DNA of 64,000 nt from Streptomyces sp. SID13726 (lineage in GTDB: Bacteria > Actinomycetota > Actinomycetes > Streptomycetales > Streptomycetaceae): the NCBI RefSeq assembly GCF_010548375.1, contig NZ_JAAGLY010000008.1, positions 124,001 through 188,000 of the forward strand, read 5' to 3'. Both the position numbers and the translations under genes were made by a program. Positions 1 to 8,461 of the stretch are shown in pieces. Below the pieces are notes generated by a model. It was not told where the DNA came from and ran no database searches. It saw nothing but the letters and a program-made list of their open reading frames with translations. Each line of letters begins with the position of its first letter. The stretch's first letter is position 1.

Positions 1-297
1 GTAGAGGTCGACGCAGTACGTCTGGAGGGTGCCGCCGCCCTCGACGGACATCTCGAACAGCCCGGCGGACACCTGGAGATCGCCGTCGGTGTCGTGTATC
101 ACCGCGTCGCCGAAGGTCTTCAGGCCTCCTATGGTGGCCGTCGCCCCTCTCTGGTTCTGCGTCGTCGCGTCCGCGGCCGCCGGGCTCGCGGCGGCCACCG
201 CCGCACCGGCGGCGAGCAGGCCGGAGACGAACGTCGCGGCCGCGAGGCGAGCCGCGCCCCGGCCGCGCGCGGACAGCGCAGAGAACGCAGAAAACAC
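1..297 (-). CDS. TQXA/thioester-domain surface protein, N-terminal part (3' end outside window)
   Basis: The frame stays open from a GTG at 297 to the left edge, giving 99 residues. A GAAGGGGAA ribosome site lies just upstream. Residues 1-43 look like a signal peptide: an Arg-rich start, a hydrophobic Ala/Gly/Leu core, and an Ala-x-Ala cleavage region (PAAADA). The mature part ends in QTYCVDLY. The YCVD motif is the hallmark of TQXA domains, where this Cys forms an internal Cys-Gln thioester used for covalent surface attachment. The Gln half and any sortase signal are outside the window, so the length and anchoring cannot be judged. Confidence 0.7.
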   Translation of the reverse strand, partial: MFSAFSALSARGRGAARLAAATFVSGLLAAGAAVAAASPAAADATTQNQRGATATIGGLKTFGDAVIHDTDGDLQVSAGLFEMSVEGGGTLQTYCVDLY

Positions 298-550
298 GGA
301 ATTCCCCTTCGAGCAGGACCCGTTGACGGGCGGGGTGGCGGTCCCACCAGCAGAATCAGCAGCCCCGAGAGCTGTGTTCGGCATCCTAGGGACGCGGCCG
401 CACCCCTCTTCCCGGGGATGCGGTCGGAAGATCGATCCGACTCGGAATCGTTATCGCCGAGGACGTTCACCGGCAGGGCTTATCGACAAATCGACCGGTG
501 TCGTCCGGAACGCATTCGCCGATAAGCCGTACTTCGGTCAGAGCCGTGCG

Positions 551-580
551 CCCGTCGCGGTGTCACGTCACCGCGACGGG
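551..580. terminator. 12-bp perfect hairpin at the ssbB stop codon
   Basis: CCCGTCGCGGTG (551-562) and CACCGCGACGGG (569-580) are exact inverse repeats with a 6-nt loop. The loop contains the ssbB stop codon (565-563 on the minus strand). Streptomyces terminators often lack a U-tract, so a terminator of ssbB transcription is likely, although the last ssbB codons form part of the stem. Confidence 0.6.
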
Positions 581-1018
581 CTCCTGTTCGGTCACGCTCT
601 CAGCCGGCGGGGTCTCCCAGGACGGCTCCGGCTGCGCCCCCGTGACGGTGGTCTCCGGCCGCTGGGTACGCCGGAAGGCCGAGGTGCCGCGGGCGAGGTC
701 GTGGCCGATCGCCACCGCGTCGATGTCGGCCGAGGTCCAGGAGGGCTGCCCCTCGCGTACCTCCGAACGCACCTTCAGACGGCCCTGGACGACCACGGGA
801 TCGCCCACGTTGATCGACCCCGACACGTTCGTGGCGAGCTGCCGGTTGGCCCACACCGTGAAGAAGTTGGTGTGCCCGTCCGTCCATTCGTTCTTCTCGC
901 GGTCCAGGTAGCGCGCGGTCGCCGCCAGCCGGAACCGCACCGACGCGCCCGTCGCCAGCTCGCGGTACACCGGCTGCGTCGCCACGTTGCCCACCGCGCA
1001 GATCATCGTCTCGTTCAT
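563..1018 (-). CDS. ssbB: Single-stranded DNA-binding protein, SsbB type
   Basis: 151 aa with one OB-fold over residues 1-115: an N-terminal MNETMICAVGNVAT strand, the aromatic and basic ssDNA-contact stretch FFTVWANRQLA, then DPVVVQGRLKVR. The tail after about residue 120 is short and acidic/Pro-rich but lacks the DDDIPF-type tip that recruits partner proteins in housekeeping SsbA. Length and sequence fit the Streptomyces SsbB paralogue, which in S. coelicolor acts in chromosome segregation during sporulation. The start is ATG at 1018 with GGGAGGG upstream. It lies downstream of the GTPase operon on the same strand, about 200 nt away. Confidence 0.85.
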   Translation of the reverse strand: MNETMICAVGNVATQPVYRELATGASVRFRLAATARYLDREKNEWTDGHTNFFTVWANRQLATNVSGSINVGDPVVVQGRLKVRSEVREGQPSWTSADIDAVAIGHDLARGTSAFRRTQRPETTVTGAQPEPSWETPPAESVTEQEPVAVT

Positions 1019-1214
1019 CGCAGGTCACCCTCCCGGACATGCGTACGGGCCCGTCCCGTACGGCTGCTGCTGTCTGCGTGCCGACCGCGTCACCGCGATC
1101 GCCGCGAAGCCAGACTGCCTCCGTCGGGACGAGCCCGCCGAGCCCTGTGGACCGTCCACGGGTTGTGGACAACTCCGCCACCCGAACGAGGGACCCGGTG
1201 CCGGGCCACGCCCG

Positions 1215-3092
1215 TCACCCCACCCCGACGACCCTCCCGTACTGCTCCCGCACCTCCCGGTACCGCAGCAGCTCCGCCGCCACCGGATCCAGCACCCGGG
1301 CCCGCCCGCACCCGGCCGCCGCCTCCCGCAGCCGCCGTTCCGCGTCCACGCCGTAGCGCCGCGCGGGCCCCTTCGCCGCCATCCGGCAGCTCCACTCGAC
1401 GAGCGGCCCGCCGATGATCCCGGCCACCATCAGCAGCACCGGGACCCCGAGGTTCGGCGCCATGAACCCGACGATCTGGCCCACCAGCCACAGCCCGCCG
1501 ACGATCTGAAGCAGCGTCATGGACGCCTGGGCCAGCACGGCCGCGGGCCACCAGCCCGGCCGCGGCGGCTTGCCCGGCGGCAGCCCGGCCCGGGCCGTGA
1601 GCTCGTCCAGCGCCTCGGGAAGCCCCTGGGAGCCCCGTACGGCCGCCTCGCGCACCGCCTGCGCCCACGGCGCGGGCAGTCCCCCCGAGGCCCGGTCGGC
1701 GAGCGTGCGTACGGCCTGCTCGACGCGCTGCCGCGCGGTGGCCTCCTCGTCGGCCTGGGCGCGCAACGGCAGCCGCCCCGTGGCCGGTTCGCGCCGGTCC
1801 TCGTACCAGCGCCACCGCCGCAGCCAGGGCGTCCCGCACGCGCGGTTGGCGTTGCGCAGCCAGGCGCGCTGGGCCGCCTAACCGGCCGCGGTGGCGCCGA
1901 CGGCGTCCGCGAGCCGGGCGGCGAAGTCGTCGCGGGCCCGCTCGCTGAGGCCGGTGCGCCGCCCGGTCGCGTACACGGGCCGCAGCCGCCACGCCGCCGC
2001 GTCCACGTCGGCCGAGATACGGCGGGCCGCGGCCCCGCGCTCGGCGACGAACTGCCCGAGCGACTCCCGCAGTTCACCGACCCCGTCCCCGGTGAGCGCC
2101 GACAGCGCGAGCACCGTGGCGCCCGGTTCGCCGTACTCCCCGAGCGCGATCCCGTCCTCGTCGAGCAGCCGCCGCAGGTCGTCGAGGACCTGCTCGGCGG
2201 CCTCCCCGGGCAGCCGGTCGATCTGGTTGAGGACGACGAACATGACCTCGGCGTGGCCCGCCATGGGCCGCAGATAGCGCTCGTGCAGGACGGCGTCGGC
2301 GTACTTCTCGGGGTCGACGACCCAGATGACGGCGTCGACGAGCGCCAGGACGCGGTCCACGTGCTCGCGGTGCTGGACGGCGGCGGAGTCGTGGTCGGGC
2401 AGGTCCACCAGGACGAGCCCGCGCAGCTGGGCCTCCGTCTCGGCGCTCTGCAGGGGCCGCCGTCGCAGCCGGGGCGGGATGCCGAGCCGCTCGATGAGAC
2501 TCGCCGAGCCGTCGCTCCAGCTGCACGCGATCGGCGCGGCCGTGGTGGGCCGTCGTACGCCGGTCTCCGAGATGGCCACTCCGGCGAGCGCGTTGAACAG
2601 CTGCGACTTGCCGCTGCCCGTCGCGCCCGCGATGGCGACGACCGTGTGCTGCCCGGAGAGCCTGCGCCGCGCGGCCGCCTCGTCCAGGACCTGCCCGGCC
2701 TCGGCGAGCGTGCGGCTGTCGAGCCGGGTGCGCGAGAGCCCGATCAGCTCCCGCAGCGCGTCCAGACGGGAGCGCAGGGGGCCGTCGTACGCCAGCGGGG
2801 CGGCGGGAGGCGCGTTGTGCCCGCGGGCCTCCACGACGGCGGCCTGCTCGGTCTCGGCGGTCACCCGCCGCGCGATGAGCCCGTCGTCCCAGGAGTCCCC
2901 GTCGTCGCAGGAGTCGGCATCGGCGCGCTCCGAAGACGCCTCCACGCGCGCGTGCCCGCCCTCACCGCCGGAGTCCCCGTCGCTCCCGGAGGCCGTCTCC
3001 TCCCCCGCCCTGGGCTCCTCCGCCACCTCCTCCTGATCGGATACGGCGTCCCCGGCCTGCTCTGTGTGGTCCTGATCCGTGACGGCGGTCAC
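1215..3092 (-). pseudogene. YfjP-like membrane GTPase split by an in-frame amber codon
   Basis: The frame from GTG 3092 reads 404 residues, then TAG at 1880-1878, then continues open in the same frame to TGA at 1217-1215 (full length 625 residues plus the amber position). The first part has an acidic N-terminus (1-75) and a GTPase domain: Walker A GATGSGKS, DLPDHDS in place of DxxG, and NQID for NKxD. The part beyond the stop continues with AWLRNANRACGTPW and carries two membrane helices (LLQIVGGLWLVGQIVGF and VPVLLMVAGIIGG). The stop therefore removes the membrane anchor. CAG to TAG (Gln) by one transition is the simplest origin. An AAGGAGAGG site precedes the start, 3 nt after the upstream GTPase gene, so the two form an operon. 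A sequencing error cannot be excluded. Confidence 0.75.
1878..1880 (-). other. In-frame amber codon inside the GTPase gene
   Basis: The plus-strand cta at 1878-1880 reads TAG in the frame that is open on both sides, between ...ATAAG and AAQRAWLRN. Both flanks look like one continuous family sequence. Confidence 0.85.
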
Positions 3093-3095
3093 CGG

Positions 3096-4703
3096 TCACC
3101 TCTCCTTCTGCAGTACGGACAGCGCGGCGATGAGTTCGGCCTGGGGTTCGGGGTGCACCTCGAGTGCGTCGAGCGGGGCGAGCCGGCGCTCGCGTTCGTG
3201 GTGCACGACCCGGTCGAGGTGGTCGGAGAGCAGCCGCCCGCCCCGGTCGCGCAGCCGCAGCGCGCCGTGGGCGCCGATCCGCTCGGCGAGCCCCTCACCG
3301 GCGACCCGCGCCCGGCGTCCGCCGAGCAGCGCGGTGGCGACGAGGGCGGCGATCGTCTCGGGGTCCGGCGCGGCACCGCGGTCGACGTCGCGGACCTCTT
3401 CCTCGGCGTACTCCTCCAGCTCGCGCCGCCAGCGCCGTACGGCCATCCCGATCCGGTGCTCGGCGCTCTCCAGGGTGGGATCGCGATCCGTCAGTTCCGG
3501 CGCGTCCGCCGCGGGTTCGCGCCGCCAGGCGTCGTCGATGCGCTCGTCGGCGGCGGTGACCGCGCACAGCAGGAGGGCGCCCAGGCTCTCCACCAGGGCG
3601 TCCAGGAGCTCCCCGGCGGTGCAGTCGAGGGGGAAGGCCCGCCAGCGCTTGAGAGCGTCACCGGCGAGCACGGCACCGGCCTGCAACCGGCCCCGCACGC
3701 GCGCGTACTCGCTGTCGTACGCCCCGTCGACGGCTGCGGTGAGGCGCAGCGCGGCCGCGTACTGGGCGGCGGCGGCACCGGCCAGCTCGGGCATCCGGGA
3801 CTTGAGGGAGGCGAGGACGCCGTGGGCCGTACGGGCGACGGCGTACTGCCGGGCCGCGGGGTCCTGGGCCTGGTGGACGAGCCAGGTGCGCAGCGAGGCC
3901 ACGGCGCTGGCCGGCAGCAGCCCGCCGCCCCAGGCCGACTCGGGCAGTTCGGGCACCGTGAACCGGGGCACCTCGCCGAGACCGGCTTTGGTGAGCAGGG
4001 CGCCGTACTGCCGTGAGACCTCGGAGACGACCTGGTGCGGCACCCGGTCGAGGACGGTCACCAGGGTGGCGTCGTACTCCTTGGCGGTGCGCAGGAGGTG
4101 CCAGGGGACGGCGTCGGCGTACCGGGCGGCCGTGGTGACCATGATCCAGACGTCGGCCGCGCAGATGAGCTCGGCGGCCAGGACGCGGTTGTCGGCGACG
4201 AGGGAGTCGATGTCGGGCGCGTCGAGGAGGGCGAGGCCGGGCGGGAGGGTGTCGGCGGTCTCGACGCGCAGCACGCGCGCGGGGTTCTCGCCGGGCAGCA
4301 GGAGTTCGTCGCCGGGCTCCTGGTGCGGCACCCACACGCGTGTGAGGTCGGGCAGTACGCGCATCCCGCTGAACCAGTGATGGTCCTCCGGATGGCAGAC
4401 CAGTACCGGTGTCCGCGTGGTCGGCCGCAGTACGCCCGCCTCGCTCACCCGCCGTCCGACAAGGGAGTTGACGAGGGTCGACTTGCCGGCCCCGGTGGAA
4501 CCGCCCACGACGGCCAGCAACGGCGCTTCGGGGTCTCTCAACCGGGGCACCAGATAGTCGTCGAGCTGCGCGAGGAGTTCGTCGCGGTTGGCACGCGCGC
4601 GTGGGGCCCCCGCCAGGGGCAGCGGGAAGCGTGCGGCGGCGACACGGTCGCGCAGGGCGGAGAGTGCGTCGAGCAGCTGAGGCCGTACGTCCAAGGTCAC
4701 CAC
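3096..4703 (-). CDS. Dynamin/YfjP-like GTPase, partner of the downstream GTPase
   Basis: About 535 aa from GTG 4703 (VVTLDVRPQLL...). The frame is open to an ATG at 4850, but residues before VVTLDVRPQ look non-coding and lack a ribosome site, so the GTG was chosen. The GTPase motifs are GGSTGAGKST (P-loop), LLDAPDIDS in place of DxxG, and VLDRVP for the NKxD element. After the G domain comes a long Ala/Leu/Arg-rich helical region with no clear membrane helix. The gene ends 3 nt before the next GTPase, so the two are co-transcribed. Paired GTPases of this kind near ssbB are a conserved Streptomyces arrangement; their cellular role is not established. Confidence 0.7.
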   Translation of the reverse strand: MVTLDVRPQLLDALSALRDRVAAARFPLPLAGAPRARANRDELLAQLDDYLVPRLRDPEAPLLAVVGGSTGAGKSTLVNSLVGRRVSEAGVLRPTTRTPVLVCHPEDHHWFSGMRVLPDLTRVWVPHQEPGDELLLPGENPARVLRVETADTLPPGLALLDAPDIDSLVADNRVLAAELICAADVWIMVTTAARYADAVPWHLLRTAKEYDATLVTVLDRVPHQVVSEVSRQYGALLTKAGLGEVPRFTVPELPESAWGGGLLPASAVASLRTWLVHQAQDPAARQYAVARTAHGVLASLKSRMPELAGAAAAQYAAALRLTAAVDGAYDSEYARVRGRLQAGAVLAGDALKRWRAFPLDCTAGELLDALVESLGALLLCAVTAADERIDDAWRREPAADAPELTDRDPTLESAEHRIGMAVRRWRRELEEYAEEEVRDVDRGAAPDPETIAALVATALLGGRRARVAGEGLAERIGAHGALRLRDRGGRLLSDHLDRVVHHERERRLAPLDALEVHPEPQAELIAALSVLQKER

Positions 4704-5024
4704 ATGCGAAGAATGCCCAATTTTAGGGGAATTCTGAAGCATATGAGCATGTCTGCGCGCCGACTGGACACAAGGGGCGGAAGGGACGACTGGGGCACAG
4801 GCACAGTCCAGGCATAACGAGTGCACAACACCCGGTGCGCGAGCACCCAAAAGCGATGCACGATTCGTACCTGCCTGCGATTATCAGGACCGCTTCACCG
4901 AACCTCCACATCGAGCCACGGAGGCGAAGCAACAGGGACAAGGTGACGGGAGCCCTATCCTTGTCCCCGGCAACGTCACGGACCGCCCCACACCCGGGCA
5001 CCCAAGACAGAGGCCACCACACCG
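4704..5024. promoter_or_regulatory. Intergenic region between the GTPase operon and tRNA-Arg
   Basis: No gene was seen. It should hold the minus-strand promoter of the GTPase pair and the plus-strand promoter of the tRNA. GGGACAAGG (4935-4943) and CCTTGTCCC (4959-4967) form a 9-bp inverted repeat about 60 nt before the tRNA. It could be an operator or a small hairpin; its role is unknown. Confidence 0.45.
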
Positions 5025-5100
5025 GCCCCCGTAGCTCAGTGGATAGAGCAGGCGCCTTCTAAGCGCTTGGCCGCAGGTTCGAGTCCTGCCGGGGGCGCCA
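5025..5100 (+). tRNA. tRNA-Arg (anticodon TCT)
   Basis: A complete cloverleaf. The acceptor GCCCCCG (5025-5031) pairs with CGGGGGC (5090-5096), followed by G and an encoded CCA (5098-5100). The D-arm is GCTC/GAGC. The anticodon loop CTTCTAA gives TCT, reading AGA, a rare codon in GC-rich actinomycetes. The T-arm is GCAGG-TTCGAGT-CCTGC. Its 3' end abuts the integrase side of the island and is the likely attachment site. Confidence 0.95.
5055..5100 (+). other. Probable attachment site (tRNA 3' half)
   Basis: Tyrosine integrases of actinomycete integrative elements usually recombine within the 3' half of a tRNA gene, from the anticodon loop to the CCA end. Here an integrase lies 250 nt away and points at the tRNA. 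The exact core cannot be set because no second copy was seen in the window. Confidence 0.55.
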
Positions 5101-5305
5101 CTGACGCCCTGTCAGTTCGGCGACGTTTTCGCAGGTCAGACCATGTCCGACTGATCGCTGAGGCGAATCGGACTCCTCCCCTCCACTGAGGGCGGAGTCC
5201 GGCTGACACCGGCCAAAACTGGGTTTCTACGGGTGTCCGTCCCACATACGTCCCACAAAATCGGGTGCCCGAGAGGGCACTCCGATCCCTCCCGACACAT
5301 AGCGA

Positions 5306-5347
5306 AGCGGCCCCGGAGCCCGCTCTTCGCAGGCTTCCGAGGCCGCT
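5306..5347 (-). terminator. Hairpin just after the integrase stop
   Basis: AGCGGCCCCGGA (5306-5317) and TCCGAGGCCGCT (5336-5347) pair over 12 positions with one mismatch and an 18-nt loop. It starts 3 nt past the integrase stop codon, which fits a transcription terminator. Confidence 0.6.
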
Positions 5348-5349
5348 CG

Positions 5350-6744
5350 TCACGCCGCAACCTTTGGTAGGTCTTGGACGCCTTCGATCCGTTTCAGGTA
5401 GTCGGCCAGCTGGCCGACGATGCAACGTGCATAGATGGCCAGCAGGACCGGCACGCTGTTGCCCGCCCATTCGGCAACCTGGGCCGGCGGGATGCCGCTG
5501 TTGAGCCAGGTCGTCAGGCATGTGTGGCGCAGGTCGTACACGCGCTTCCCCGTCGGCGTCTTGAATTCGTGCTCGGAGAGGATCTCCTTGCGCGCCTTGG
5601 CCCAGACGCGCCGGAACACGGAACCCGCGAGCATGTCCCCCTTCTCGCCAGGGAAGAGGAGACCCTCTGGCTTGAGGTCGTACTCCTTGATGATCTCTCG
5701 GAGGATCGCGACGAGGGAGGGGTGGATGGGGACGGTGCGCGTGTCTCCTTCGCCCCGGCCCTTGAGGTCTCGCTCCTCGTGGACCTCGCCGGTGTCCGTC
5801 CACTGGCTGCCGACTTCAGGCTGGGCCTCGTGTATGAGGAACTCGCCCCAGCCGGATTCCGGCAGCGTGGCGTCCCCGACTCGGAGGGCGACGGCTTCCT
5901 CGGGGCGTAGCCCCGCGTAGTACAGGGTTGCGAAGAAGGCTCGATAGAGGCGTCCGCGTCGGGGACGCTTGCCTATCCAGTCCAGCATCTTCGCGACCAG
6001 GTCGCGGTTCAGGAGGCAGCGCTTGTCGATGGCCTGGGCGACCTTCGGAGCGGTGCGCTCGCCCTTGCCCTTCGGGATCGGGTTGGCCTTCAGGTAGTTG
6101 TGCCTGATGGCGTAGCCCATGACCAGGTTCATGATCCGGTCGTTTCGGGTGACCGAGCTGGCGGCTGCCGCGGTGCCGTCCAGGAGGGTGCCGAGAGCCG
6201 TGACGACCTTGTCGACCGTCTCAGTCTTCTCCCAGGCACTCATCGGGAGTGCGTTGCGCTTGACCCAGTCGAGGATCGTCTGCACTTCGGCCGGCACCGG
6301 GTTCTCGGGGTCGGTGCGCCGATTGACGTTGAACGCGTACTCCCGTAGCGCTCTGCGGACCATCACGGGCTCGAAGTGCTTTGGCGGAGGTGTGCGCAGC
6401 AGGGCGACGGTAGCGGGCGTGAGCGCCTTGGCCATGTTCTTCCGGGTGTTTCCGGAAGCCCGGGGCCATTTCCAGTCGACGTACTCGACAGCGAAGTCGT
6501 ACCAATTGGCCTCGGCTGCCTTGGACATCCAGGAAATGGGCCAACCCGTTTCGATGTCGAACGGCTCACGCTTCCTGTGCGCGGACATCAGCTTCGAGCG
6601 CTCGTCGTCGGCCACGGCGCTCTTCTTGTACGTCTTGCTGTGCTTCTTGTGGGCGACCTTCCATCGCACGGTGTAAGTGTTGCCCTTGGCCCGCTTGTTC
6701 GTCTCTATCGGGTAGAAACGAACGTCCAACGAGCTGGTGTCCAT
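5350..6744 (-). CDS. Tyrosine recombinase (site-specific integrase)
   Basis: 464 aa from ATG 6744, which overlaps the excisionase stop as TGATG; a TTG one codon earlier is possible. It catalyses integration and, with the excisionase, excision at the tRNA. The N-terminal part (1-60) is a basic arm-binding region with Lys-rich strands, followed by a SAM-like core-binding domain. The catalytic domain has Arg in GLRPEEAV, the Arg-His of YDLRHTCLT, and Tyr in LLAIYARC. The usual second His of box III (GHS) is Asn here (GNS), and the first residue of HxxR is Tyr as in some actinophage enzymes. The length is normal for Streptomyces elements. It is probably functional, but the Asn deserves a check. 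Confidence 0.88.
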   Translation of the reverse strand: MDTSSLDVRFYPIETNKRAKGNTYTVRWKVAHKKHSKTYKKSAVADDERSKLMSAHRKREPFDIETGWPISWMSKAAEANWYDFAVEYVDWKWPRASGNTRKNMAKALTPATVALLRTPPPKHFEPVMVRRALREYAFNVNRRTDPENPVPAEVQTILDWVKRNALPMSAWEKTETVDKVVTALGTLLDGTAAAASSVTRNDRIMNLVMGYAIRHNYLKANPIPKGKGERTAPKVAQAIDKRCLLNRDLVAKMLDWIGKRPRRGRLYRAFFATLYYAGLRPEEAVALRVGDATLPESGWGEFLIHEAQPEVGSQWTDTGEVHEERDLKGRGEGDTRTVPIHPSLVAILREIIKEYDLKPEGLLFPGEKGDMLAGSVFRRVWAKARKEILSEHEFKTPTGKRVYDLRHTCLTTWLNSGIPPAQVAEWAGNSVPVLLAIYARCIVGQLADYLKRIEGVQDLPKVAA

Positions 6745-6941
6745 CAAGAAGGGTCCTCGTAATCCATAAGCCAGTTCTCGAAATCACTGCGCCGTACCCG
6801 AAGGGAGCCGTTGGGCAGTCGAATGCAGCGCGGCCCGCGCCCCTTCTGGCGCCATTCGTAGAAGGTCGATCGGGCGATCTGAAGCTCGTCGCAGACCTCG
6901 TCGACCGTCAGCTTCGGCCCAGGTCGAACCGCTACCGCCAT
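6744..6941 (-). CDS. xis: Excisionase/AlpA-like helix-turn-helix protein
   Basis: 65 aa starting at ATG 6941 with GAGGTGGGG upstream. It begins MAVAVRPGPKLTVDEVCDEL. Nearly the whole protein is a MerR/Xis-type winged HTH: TVDEVCDELQIARSTFYEWRQ followed by the wing GPRCIRLPNGSLRVRRSDFENWL. In the family it bends attachment-site DNA and directs excision. It overlaps the integrase start by 1 nt (TGATG), so translation is coupled. Confidence 0.85.
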   Translation of the reverse strand: MAVAVRPGPKLTVDEVCDELQIARSTFYEWRQKGRGPRCIRLPNGSLRVRRSDFENWLMDYEDPS

Positions 6942-7279
6942 GACCCCACCTCGCAGTCCCAGATGGGCAAGGAGCCAACGCCAAAGGAGGGCGGACATGC
7001 CCACCCGGGGCAAAATAGGGCAGGGGGTATCGCGGATCGGCACATAAGGCAGGGGTTCCTAGCGAAAAGGCGCGCGAGGCGACTGAGCGGAATCAGCAGC
7101 TGCGGTTCCCCGCCGGTTCGGCGGAGCGTCGCTTTCTTTCAGCGAGCAGGCGCTGTGTGTCAGGGCAGCAGTAGCCGACAGCCGCGCGTTTCCTCCTCAC
7201 GTCTTTACGGCACGGTCAACTGCGTCCGCCACGGCTCCACCGCCAAGCACAGCCGGGTGCGAACACCATCAATGCTCTT
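6942..7279. promoter_or_regulatory. Non-coding stretch upstream of xis-int
   Basis: No supported gene. It must contain the minus-strand promoter of the xis-int operon; no clear -35/-10 pair or operator was identified. Confidence 0.4.
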
Positions 7280-7312
7280 CACGATCCCCGGTTTCGGTAA
7301 CCGGGGATCGTG
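7280..7312 (-). terminator. 14-bp perfect hairpin with 5-nt loop
   Basis: CACGATCCCCGGTT (7280-7293) and AACCGGGGATCGTG (7299-7312) are exact inverse complements around a TCGGT loop. It lies 27 nt past the stop codon of the small winged-helix gene (minus strand). Strong stem, no U-tract: a typical actinomycete terminator. Confidence 0.8.
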
Positions 7313-7339
7313 GCCTATAGTGCGCGCCGCACCGAAAAG

Positions 7340-7708
7340 TTACGTGGCCAGTCGGTAAGACCTGAGCACGGGGCACCCGTCGTCTGCGACCAGAATCAGG
7401 AACCCGCCCTCGGTGAGTCGGCTCAGGTTGCGAGCCGCCAAGCGCACGGGAATGCCAACAGCTCGGGCGATGCCACGAGTCACAGCACCAGGGTGCGCGG
7501 CCACGTACGCAAGGACTGTGAGGACTTGGCGGCACCCGCGCTGCAGCAGATCCTCACCGAACAGCCCGGCCGCACAGACGCAGAGGCACAGGGCTGTGGA
7601 CAGAGAGGTGTAATCCGCTGCTGCCTGAGCGGTCCATGCGTTATCGGCGCCAAGCGCCAGGAGGATCGGTGCTGTGACGCGGACCGATCGCAGTGTGGGC
7701 TTTGGCAG
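7340..7708 (-). CDS. Small winged-helix-like protein, function unknown
   Basis: About 122 aa if it starts at CTG 7708, which follows AAGGAGG by 5 nt. No ATG or GTG lies close to that excellent ribosome site. The C-terminal 65 residues (QVLTVLAYVAAHPGAVTRGIARAVGIPVRLAARNL then LTEGGFLIL) have the pattern of a MarR/IclR-like winged helix. The N-terminal half is Ala/Leu-rich with three close Cys (CLCVC) and no known match. It is probably a DNA-binding regulator. It is a single-gene unit closed by the hairpin at 7280-7312. A frameshifted or remnant gene is the alternative. Confidence 0.5.
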   Translation of the reverse strand: MPKPTLRSVRVTAPILLALGADNAWTAQAAADYTSLSTALCLCVCAAGLFGEDLLQRGCRQVLTVLAYVAAHPGAVTRGIARAVGIPVRLAARNLSRLTEGGFLILVADDGCPVLRSYRLAT

Positions 7709-8071
7709 GTGAGCCTCCTTGGTACCGACTGGGCCACTGAGACTAGGGCGGCAGGACCCGCTCCCCGACCGTCTCTGACCTGGCGTTTTCCGGGAGCTTG
7801 TACGTTGACATGGTTCCCGGAGTGGTTCCAGCACTGTGGGGCTTTTTCTCGTCTGCCGTCAGCTGAAGGACAGCACGTCGACGTCTCCACTACCCGACGG
7901 AAAGAAGACAACCAACGGCACTCTCGGCTCTGGCGGCAGCAGTCCGCTATATGCCAATTCCAGGTCGGCGTGAGGTCTCCGCAGACCAACATCTCCGTCG
8001 AACATCGGGGACTTGGAAGCCTGGACCACCAGATGGGTAAGGTCACGGCACCCGAGCCGGAAGGTAGTTTC
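7709..8071. promoter_or_regulatory. Divergent intergenic region before cutA
   Basis: No gene supported. It must hold the promoters of the minus-strand winged-helix gene and of cutA; nothing specific could be assigned. Confidence 0.35.
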
Positions 8072-8398
8072 ATGCCCAACGACGTTGTGATTGCACAGAC
8101 GACCAGCGACAACGAGGATCTGGCAAAGTCACTGGCCCGGGGTGCGGTCGAGAGCAAGCTGGCTGCCGGCGTTCACATCGATGCACCGATCACCGCCTAC
8201 TACTGGTGGGAAGGCCAGATCGAGGCAGCACAAGAGTGGCGGATCTCGTACATGACCACGGTAGACCGTCTCGCCGCGCTGGAAGCCTGGGTGCACGAGA
8301 GGCACCCATATGACGTCCCCCAGTGGATCACGCTGCCCGTGACCGGGGGGTCGGAGACGTACCTCTCCTGGGTTGCCGAGGAAAGGGCATCAGGCTGA
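8072..8398 (+). CDS. cutA: CutA1 family divalent-cation tolerance protein
   Basis: 108 aa from ATG 8072 with GGAAGGTAG upstream. The CutA core is complete: an N-terminal strand VVIAQTTSDN, helix LAKSLARGAVESKLAAGVHI, then ITAYYWWEGQIEAAQEWRISYMTT, and the C-terminal HPYDVPQWITLPVTGG. The family forms very stable trimers of ferredoxin-like fold resembling PII proteins and was first linked to copper tolerance; its true role is unsettled. Length is normal. It stands alone, convergent with an XRE-TPR regulator. Confidence 0.85.
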   Translation: MPNDVVIAQTTSDNEDLAKSLARGAVESKLAAGVHIDAPITAYYWWEGQIEAAQEWRISYMTTVDRLAALEAWVHERHPYDVPQWITLPVTGGSETYLSWVAEERASG

Positions 8399-8461
8399 GA
8401 AGCCCTGAGCCCGCCGTATGGCTGCTGTCCACGTTTACCCGCATCGCCCATAGAGAGGCGC

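Noticed and set aside
1878..1880. Amber codon recoding (pyrrolysine or suppressor tRNA)
   Set aside because: Other genes in the window end normally at TAG (for example at 49777-49779 and 51250-51252), no PYLIS-like element or suppressor tRNA was seen, and the protein family needs no special residue there.
987..4016. Plus-strand open frame of about 1000 codons across the GTPase genes
   Set aside because: It is antisense to clear GTPase domains; Arg/Pro/Gly-rich translation, no ribosome site and no domain. High GC makes such frames common.
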